NCBI RefSeq assembly: GCF_002288925.2
Contig: NW_022098044.1
Location: 10,403,100 to 10,467,099 of the forward strand
Origin: Delphinapterus leucas
Taxonomy: Eukaryota > Chordata > Mammalia > Artiodactyla > Monodontidae
Direction: 5' to 3'
DNA length: 64,000 nucleotides
Of this stretch, positions 56,986 to 64,000 are shown in pieces. Each line of letters opens with the position of its first letter. The stretch's first letter is position 1. The notes under the pieces are model-generated. The model was not told the origin of the DNA and ran no database searches. It was given only the letters and a program-made list of their open reading frames with translations. A program made the translations under genes and the position numbers.

Positions 56986-57759
56986 TGAGTTTGTTTCATG
57001 GCTTATTGCATTGCTGCCACATGTTCTGGATTTCCTGGAATAGTCTTTGAATGTTTTGCCTGCCAGAAACCAGTGATTCCCAAAAGCCACTGACCGGTCC
57101 TAGAGACTCCAGCAGTGGGCATCGCAACATCATCCCTCATACTGCTTCTAAAAATGACATAAAACTTGAGCCTGGTCTTTTGTTTGGAACACTTGATCCC
57201 TTTGGATGAGCCACAGTAATTGTTCATTAACTACTTGAGGTTGCCTGCAAATCCAGGTACCTTTCTTGCTTGTTATCAGCAAAGCCATAAACGTTTTTGA
57301 AAAATAAGAGGAAATCCTCATTGGCCTTTTTTTGGAGAGGGATACAAATACTGCTGCTGAGAGATGTTGGTTATGAAAATAGGGACCAGGTTTGAATTTG
57401 GGAGCCCTTGGTCCTGGATGGTTTACAATGAGGATTTCCTGAAGTGGTACAGAATACTGGGTTTTCAGTGTTCACTGCCACTGACAAAAATCTAATATTC
57501 CTCCATTCTGCAATTTCTCAATGCCTGGTGGATGCCAGGCTCAGTTCTGGGCACTGAAGGTTGCGAGCAGTGAGGCCCTGCCTCCTGCAGCTGTCTCTGC
57601 TGTGCATCTCTGAGTGCTCAGGTTGCATCTGACTGGCAGCCTGAATTTGTGGAGGCTAGAGTCAGTGACTTTGTGTTTTATGGAATATTTAAAGGACAGT
57701 AACCCATTTCCCAACCCCAGCTGACCCCATCATGCTCTGCTGTCTGTGCTCCAAACAGC
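56986..57759 (+). other. Downstream flank, nothing recognised
   Basis: No gene or repeat named, apart from an L2-like phrase at 57520-57560 (GGTGGATGCCAGGCTCAGTT). Confidence 0.4.
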
Positions 57760-58113
57760 CTGTCTTCAAGCTGCTAGAACAAAAATACCATAGACTGGGT
57801 GGCTTAAATAACAAACATTTCTCACAGTTCTGCAGGCTGGTCAAGATCAAGGTGCCAGCAGATTTGGTGCCTAGTGTGGGCCTACTTCCTGTTTCACAGA
57901 GGGCCATATTCTTGCTCTGTCCGGAAATAATGAAGAGAAAGCTCTGGGCTCTTCATCCCCTTATAAGGGTGCCAATCCCACCATGGGGTCTCCACCCCTG
58001 TGACCTCATCCGAACCTAATTACCTCTCAAAGGCCCTATCTCCAAATACCATCACATTGGGGATTGGATGTCAACATATGAATTTGGGAGAGGACACAAA
58101 CATTCAGTCCATG
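57760..58113 (-). mobile_element. MaLR-type (MLT1-like) LTR, opposite to the copy at 21190
   Basis: ACCATAGACTGGGTGGCTTA, CCAAATACCATCACATTGGG and GAATTTGGGAGAGGACACAA are the reverse of the LTR type seen in intron 3. Solitary, no internal region. Confidence 0.78.
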
Positions 58114-58829
58114 TGTACCCACCTTTCTGCACAGATCATGGCCCTGTGCTTGTCACATTAAGGATTAAGTCAGCTATCTTGAGTGTTCTCAAGTCCCTGT
58201 TATTCAGGCCTCTGCCACTTACAGAGCCAGCCTTTCCTCCCCACCACCTCCACCTCCATGGAGCCAACCTAGGGAAGACCTCTCGGGCCCCAGCTTCACC
58301 AGGAAAGAAACCAGGGAAGTATGGCTGAAACCAGGCTGCTGGCTAAGTCCTGTCTCGTGGACCAGTCTTTAGTAGGGGATTAAATCCTTAGTGTGGGCCA
58401 TGAGTTTCCAAATAGGATGCAGCTGTGATCAGTGCCTGACGATAAAGGTCAAGAGAGAGTGTGATAGCCATGATAAGAGCCAGTGAGGTTAGGGGAGTCA
58501 CCTGGGGTGGGGTGGGAGTGTCGGCTCCTAGCAAATATCCTGGTCTTCAGCTTCCCGAGTCTCCTGCCCTACCCATCTCCTTGTGGTCATCGTGAGCCTG
58601 GTGTCCACATACCTGTGTGTACACGTGGCCAGTGCCCGCAGGTGGACAAATGGCTGATCTCATGGTTAAGATGTTGCCCACTAGGGAGCACTGGAGGATG
58701 CTACATCTGCGATGTCTGGCAGCAGTTGGCAGATAGACAAACAGGCCTCCTATAAGGCAGTAGCTCCATGGAAATGATTAATCTTTTCCAGAAGACTGTC
58801 CAAGTTCTTTCCTATTTCAATGAATTAAT
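58114..58829 (+). other. Downstream flank, nothing recognised
   Basis: GC-richer, no gene or repeat named. Confidence 0.4.
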
Positions 58830-58960
58830 GTTTTGAAAAGGAAATTCACGTGGTTCAAAATTTAAGGTGACAAAAGGCTGTTCAGCCAGACTCTCACCCT
58901 GTTCCCCCAAACCACAGAGCACCCACCCCCATCCCTGGAAGCAACAAGTGTTTCCAATTT
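58830..58960 (-). mobile_element. Old L1 3' UTR fragment
   Basis: TTCACGTGGTTCAAAATTTA, CCCATCCCTGGAAGCAACAA. Same L1 segment as at 11620. Confidence 0.55.
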
Positions 58961-59029
58961 AAAAGATTAAGAAACAAAGCCCCTGGATTTTTATTACTGA
59001 AACTGAGAGTGTACTTTCCTCAAAGAGTT

Positions 59030-59305
59030 CTGTTCCATTTGACCTTGGTTGACCTCAGCCCACTACAATCCTGCCATCCTCTGTAGAGGGAGAGGCCTCC
59101 CAGACCACCCCATCCTTGCTCTGCCTCTCCGTTTTCCATGGCACTCTGATGTCCTGTGTGTTTGAGTTGTAGTTTTTATCTCCCCCACTAGGACGTACGG
59201 CCCTCAAAGGCAGGGATTTGTCTCTCCTGTTCAGTGCTGTGTCCCAGCTGCTATGACCAGTGCCTGGTATGTACTGCTCAATAAATAACTATTGAATGAG
59301 TGAAT
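59030..59305 (+). mobile_element. L2 LINE 3' end
   Basis: CCTCAAAGGCAGGGATTTGT, CTCCTGTTCAGTGCTGTGTC, CAGTGCCTGGTATGTACTGC and CTATTGAATGAGTGAA are the L2 3' terminus. Confidence 0.82.
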
Positions 59306-60835
59306 ACTTGAGACAAATGGTAACTCATTCTAACAGCAACTTGTAGCTTATGCTCTCCAGGGTCCCGTGCTCAGTCAGCATTTGGGGAAAGAACCTGGAT
59401 AATGGCATTGGGAACAGCCTATAGAGAGGGACCAGGTGATGTCCTGTGGAGGATGAGGGAGAGGAGAAAGGCAAAGCTGATGACAGTGGAGCCCACATGA
59501 CCAGAGGACCAGCGAGGGAGAAAGATCAGAGTTTGGATGTGGACATGTGACACTGGAGTTGCCTGAGAGTATCTGGGGCAGATGTCCACCAGCCAGCTGG
59601 GAACCTGGGAGTGGGCAGAGAGGAAATGAACATCCAGCCCAGAGAGATGGTGGTTGAAGCCATGTGGGCGAGCGATGTGGCCAAGAGGACTCAGCCTGTG
59701 GGCAGAGAAAGGGAGATGAGAGTCTAGACAGAGGAGCAACTTTAAGTCGATGGAGGACTTTCAGTGGGAAGGGCCCCTGCTGAGAGGCCAAGGGGTGGGA
59801 CTTAGAAGAGATGACCTTTCTTGGTCTTGCCATTGCCCCTCCACCCCAAGCCCTCTAAGTAAGGCAGCGAAATGAGGGAACTTGGAAGGGGTGGCTCTAG
59901 CCTAGTGGTGGGGTGGGTCTCACCCACAAGGTGGTTGTATAAGAGTGTGCGTCACAAGCTAGCTCTGTGACGTACAGAGCCTTCGGAAGGTCAGTGACCA
60001 CATCCATAAAGGGGTACCAATAACTCCTGCCTTAGGGGGCTGTTTGAGGGTTAACTGAGAATTGATGAAGACCACAAAGGACTCCATAAACACTGGCTGC
60101 TGTCATCATTGGGATTTTTGCAGAGGACATGGGAGCTGAAGTAGATGTAATTAGCTGGGAGAGGTTTGGTGGTGCTGGGAAGGAGAGATGGACGTCTGCA
60201 GTGCTCAAGTCCTGGCAGAAGACCTCAAAGGTGGGGCTGCAGAGGGATGATGGGGACAGTGGATACTGGCCTGGCCCCACCAGTGGCCCATATCTATAGG
60301 CCATCGGTGGATAAAGCTGTAGGGAAGTGGTGGAATCTCTGGAAAGTGAAGCTTCCCTTACAGTGGAGGTTGAAGACATAGAAGAGCGAGCTTGGGATTG
60401 GTGGGACCGGAAGGGTGGGGGACAGAGCCTGGAATTCCCTTCCCCCAGAGTCAGGGGGAAAGGGAGAGGTCCCAAAGACACAGTGGGAGGAGTCAGCATT
60501 TGGCCAGGATGGGGGTGAGGGCCTCTGGCCAAGCAGGCCTGGCCGAGGGTTGGGTTCCTATAGGGACTCCACGCTTCCTGTGAGAAATGGGATCTTTAGG
60601 CTTTCTCAAGAGCAAACCTTACATTTTTTTTCAACTCTGATATCAGCCTGGCCTGAGAGTGCTTGGGTATAGGGGTGCCCTCCCCTCCCACCTAGGATTG
60701 GACCACACTTTCAAGAGGGCAGGTTGGGGGTTATTTTCTGTATTGGTGATGATGAATGCCCTTTACAAACCCATGGGATAAAGGCACAGCTGAAATGACA
60801 GAAAGGAGGAGGTACAGGTAAACATTATTTTAAGA
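59306..60835 (+). other. Downstream flank, nothing recognised
   Basis: Purine-rich on the + strand. Open stretches on the - strand (59375-59833, 60032-60532) are Pro/Ser-rich low-complexity translations with no family resemblance. Confidence 0.4.
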
Positions 60836-61325
60836 GTTCAGCTATTGAACATGTTACAAAAGAGGTTCAGTCAAAAAGCCCAAAGCCCATGTCATCATCA
60901 GAGTCCTCAGACTCTTCTTTCTTCGCTGCCACTGTCTTCTCAGCTGGGGCAGCAGTGGTGGAGGTGGCAGGACCTCCTGCTGGTGCCGCCCCAGCTGACA
61001 GGCAGGCCCACCAGCCCCTTCCTTGCAGATGAGGCACCCGATGTCGACATTGGCCAGAGCCTTTGCAAACAATCCTGGCCAGAAAAGGTCAGCGTTTACA
61101 GCAGCTGTTTAATGAGGGCATTGATCCTCCGTGACCATCACCTCATAGTTGTGCAGGATGAGGGCCGAGTAGATGCAGGTGAGCTCCGAGATGGAGGCCA
61201 TGGTACAAGCGAATGCGAGGCGGGCGTGGTGCTAGTCGCCGGATGAAGTGAGGGCCTCACCCCACTGCGACCCAAGCTTCCTCAGAGGGACTGAGCACCT
61301 TAGCGACAGCTGAGGAGAGGGAGCC
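60836..61325 (-). pseudogene. RPLP1: RPLP1 processed pseudogene (ribosomal stalk protein P1)
   Basis: On the - strand it begins with the RPLP1 5' UTR (CTTCATCCGGCGACTAGCAC), then ATG at 61201-61199 and MAS, ISELTCIYSALILHN, FWPGLFAKALANVDIGCLIC and, in another frame, the acidic tail SEDSDDDMGFGLFD. The stop TGA is at 60869-60867 and the 3' UTR ends TTCAATAGCTGAACT, lacking the original AATAAA. There are no introns. In-frame stop, frameshifts and a small net deletion (335 versus 345 bases) disable it. P1 is a core part of the 60S acidic stalk; its mRNA is one of the commonest sources of processed pseudogenes. Confidence 0.92.
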
Positions 61326-62539
61326 AGGTGAATTTTTCAAAGACTGGGATCCATTGACTCCCCAGGCTCAGGTGATATTCAAAATATTTACCAACAGGCC
61401 TGTCTCAGGCACCGACAAGTGGAGGTACCAGATGGGCGCTTGGGGATGTTACTAGTGGTCCATGATGCTTCTGCCACCAGGCCCTACCTCTCCTGTGGTA
61501 ACAGAGAGGAGAACCCAGGAGGTTGCCACACCTGCAGCTGCTGCAGTTCGCTCCTCTGCTGGCCTGGGTGGGGCCCTGTTGATGGCAACTGTGGCTTGGT
61601 GAGTCAGTGTGCCCCTTCCCGCTGGGGCCCTGAGGTGGGAGGGGCAAGGAGCCTCCTCGTACCCCACCCCTAGACCCTTCCAAGCTGCAAGTGAAACTGG
61701 AGGCCAAGAGACACAAGGGCACGCCCACCGCAGAAGATCACCGTCTTTGCCCTGGGCAGCCTGGCACTGAAGCTTTCCTCCAGCCTCCCAGTTCTGAGTC
61801 CTTGGCACTGGGCGCCGTTCCCTTGACCCCTCTCCAAGCCTCCCAGTGGCTCCCCAGCTGGCCGCAGGCCACACGAATCTTACTCTGGCTGGCAGGCCTG
61901 AGGTCGCTGCCTGCCAAAGATGGCAATATGCACAGCTTGGAAGGTAATCCTTTCTCGCTAGGAAAGTGCTTATCTAACTGAGGCAAGCTAGGATTTGAAC
62001 TGCTAATTGCTAAGCCAGCTTTTCTGGAACTTCTTTTGTGTGTCTGGGAGGTACAGCTGGTCCATGAGGAGGTGGCTCCCATTCAGATGCTGGACTGTGC
62101 ACTTTGGGGTGTTTTCTGCTGATATTCCCTCTCATTTTTTGCTGAGTTTCCCAGCCTCTACCTGCCTCTTCTCCACCAACTGGGGCCTACCTGGGCCCTA
62201 TGAAGTGCCAACCAACCCATCAGCTGTTTATTGTGCACGACGATGTTACAAGATTGGAAGGAAATCCCTGGATCCAAGGTCTGTGCCAAACAGGCAAGTG
62301 ATACAGTGATGCTACCTGGCGTCGTGCTGTGCCTGGCACAGGTTGGTGGCCCACAGTGGGCCGTCCTTTCAGGCCTCTTCCTGAGCCGCAGTGCTCAGGG
62401 TTACAACCCTTTCCTATCAGGTCACCCACTCCCAGCTCCAGCCCAGACCTGATGAGCTGCTCTTGGCTCCTGAGGCCCCAGAAAGGCCTCAGACTCCAGG
62501 CTGTGCCAGGCCCTGGCCCTGGCCAACCCCTCTGCCTGT
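61326..62539 (+). other. Downstream flank, nothing recognised
   Basis: GC-rich sequence with many chance open frames. None has splice borders or family resemblance. Confidence 0.4.
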
Positions 62540-62777
62540 CTTCAGGTCTTTCTCACTCGCTCACTTCAGGAGAGTCTCTGCACAAATGTCGCTGTCAGAG
62601 GACTTCCCTGCCCTTTCCTGTTTCTCATGGCACTTATCACCTGACGTGATAGTGTTTGTGATGTCAAATTCTGTTCTTTTCACTATTTTTTGCTGCTATT
62701 TTGCTGTGCCTAGCACGGTGCCTGACCCACTTTAGCTGTCAGTTAAATAAGTGATTGTTCATGAATGAATGAATGAA
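62540..62777 (+). mobile_element. L2 LINE 3' end
   Basis: CTCACTCGCTCACTTCAGGA, TCAGAGGACTTCCCTGCCCT, CTAGCACGGTGCCTGACCCA and the (GAAT)n end. Confidence 0.8.
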
Positions 62778-62989
62778 CACTTCTGCTGTTCCCCTGTCAA
62801 CATGCATGGAGCTCCACACCTACTCCAGGCTTGAGGGCAGGAAGCTCTGTGGGGTGGGAGTCATGGGGCCTGGCTTCTCAATTCACTGCGTGAGCCTGAG
62901 TGAGTTGTTTAGCTGCCTACTTCCAGTTGTAGGAATAGTGTATGAGAACGCACTTATCATAGAGACATAAAGCCCTGAATGGGATATAA
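62778..62989 (+). other. Downstream flank, nothing recognised
   Basis: No gene or repeat named. Confidence 0.4.
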
Positions 62990-63100
62990 ACTTGGTTTGA
63001 GTCCCGGCTCCATGACCTGCTAGCTGTGTGGCCTTGGGCAACATACCTAACCTCTCTGTGCTTCTGTTTCCTCATCTGTGAAATGGGAGTAAAACAGCTT
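62990..63100 (+). mobile_element. MIR SINE
   Basis: TTGAGTCCCGGCTCCATGAC, GTGTGGCCTTGGGCAACATA and TTTCCTCATCTGTGAAATGG fit the MIR core well. Confidence 0.85.
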
Positions 63101-63599
63101 CCTTGAATCAGTCAAGGTTCTTGGTTGCAAACAATAGCACCAACCCAGAAGCTTACTAAAGGGCTATAGGGAAGCTCTCACAGGCTCAACGGAAAGGTGG
63201 AAAGCCCAAAACAAAGCTGTCCAGGACACAAGGAAAAATATTCTCTGAAGCATGCCACCAGCACTGCCAACACTGGACCCCGGGGCCACAGACCCTGCTG
63301 GCCTTCCTTGAATAGACCGACTCCTAGGCAGTGCCTCTGATTTGTGAAGCTCAGGTCCAGGGGCCAGGGCAGCAAGTAGAGGAGGCTGGCCCCAGCATCA
63401 CACAGTGAGGAGCTTGCCAAGCAGGGAAGAGATGCCTGTCCAGCACATCACATGCAGAGGGTTGTCCTGAGGATTAGAGTTAATCCAGAACCTCGAACAC
63501 AGCTAGTGGGAAACCTGGTGGAATCCGCTGGATTTAGAACACGCTTATGCTATGACTCAGTGATGTCAAACTAGTGTGCATGTCTGGAAGACAGGGACA
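63101..63599 (+). other. Downstream flank, possible old LTR-like repeat
   Basis: GGTTCTTGGTTGCAAACAATAG at 63117 recalls a dispersed mammalian repeat opening, but I cannot name it. No coding signal. Confidence 0.35.
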
Positions 63600-64000
63600 A
63601 AAATGTTAACAGCACTATGTGTAATCACCAAAAACTGGGAACAGCCAGATGCCCATCAAGAATGGAACACATGAATAAATAAGTACCCTGGACTACTACA
63701 CAGCCACAAGAAAGAGCAAACTACAACTATATGTAACAACGTGGAAAAATCTAACAAACACAACACCAGGCATAAGAAGCCAGGCAGAAAACCATGTAGG
63801 TTGTATGGTTTCATTTATTTGCATTTCAAACACAGGCAAAGTGAATGCATGATTTTAGAAGCTGGGATAGTGGGTGTCCTAGAACGACAGAGAAGAAGGG
63901 GCAGGAGTGGGGCTCCTTGTGCTGAGAAAGCTCACTTTCTTGATCTGGGTGCTGGTTTCACAGTGTGTTCACTTTGTGAACCTTCATTGAGCTCTTCATT
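63600..64000 (+). mobile_element. L1 3' UTR region, running off the window
   Basis: AACTGGGAACAGCCAGATGC, AACTACAACTATATGTAACA, CACTTTCTTGATCTGGGTGC and CAGTGTGTTCACTTTGTGAA follow an L1 3' UTR in sense. Same consensus region as 24786-25165. Confidence 0.85.

Noticed and set aside
59280..59285. AATAAA as the AP3S2 poly(A) signal
   Set aside because: It belongs to the 3' terminus of an L2 element, where AATAAATA is part of the consensus. It also lies 4.5 kb from the stop. Not excluded, but weak.
59375..60532. Open frames of 152 and 166 codons on the - strand downstream of AP3S2
   Set aside because: Pro/Ser/Leu-rich translation of purine-rich DNA, no splice borders, no family resemblance, and overlapping frames are equally open.
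56000..64000. First exons of ANPEP
   Set aside because: ANPEP is expected further right from human gene order, but I found no matching coding segment or clear promoter in the window.
1..64000. tRNA genes suggested by B-box-like GGTTCGAACCC motifs
   Set aside because: All such motifs sit in tRNA-derived SINE heads with poly-A tails and target-site duplications. No free-standing cloverleaf was found.
1..64000. A novel multi-gene or defence-type system
   Set aside because: The window is one vertebrate gene with introns and repeats. No cluster of unknown genes exists here.

Overview
This is mammalian genomic DNA, almost certainly from a cetacean. The sequence is intron-rich and dominated by interspersed repeats. 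About thirty copies of tRNA-derived CHR-family SINEs (the Cetacea-Hippopotamus-Ruminantia group) are present, many flanked by near-perfect target-site duplications. I saw no ruminant Bov-B or Bov-A elements. That combination argues for a whale or dolphin (hippopotamus is the main alternative) rather than cattle, sheep or pig.

The window holds one protein-coding gene: AP3S2, the sigma-3B subunit of the AP-3 clathrin-adaptor complex, on the + strand. Coding exons 2 to 6 are at 1372-1463, 2093-2204, 25712-25783, 52903-53010 and 54617-54745. All have GT-AG borders and keep frame throughout, and they encode residues 24-193 of a 193-residue protein. Exon 1 (about 23 residues) lies left of the window. 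Introns 3 and 4 (23.5 and 27.1 kb) make up most of the window. The 3' UTR starts at 54746; its end could not be fixed.

Intron 3 (2205-25711) is a repeat nest. It holds a nearly full-length but dead LINE-1 in reverse orientation (3725-9055) carrying later SINEs, a Tigger DNA transposon inside an older L1, an RSRC2 processed pseudogene, a MaLR-type LTR, a 100-N assembly gap inside a SINE, an NF90/STRBP-type processed pseudogene, and an L1 with a twin-priming inversion. Intron 4 (25784-52902) starts with older material (L2, MIR, Tigger) and has a 10.7-kb stretch without CHR SINEs at 27.7-38.4 kb. A dense SINE cluster follows at 38.4-50 kb and includes three inverted SINE pairs. The right flank (54.7-64 kb) has no CHR SINEs. 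It holds old L2, MIR, LTR and L1 remnants and an RPLP1 processed pseudogene on the - strand.

I found no RNA genes, CRISPR arrays or gene clusters, and no evidence of a novel multi-gene system. The points worth a second look are the repeat architecture around AP3S2 splicing, the inverted SINE pairs as possible double-stranded RNA, the pseudogenes and the assembly gap. Repeat family names come from recognising consensus-like sequence by eye, so repeat borders are accurate to roughly 10-50 bases unless a duplication is quoted.
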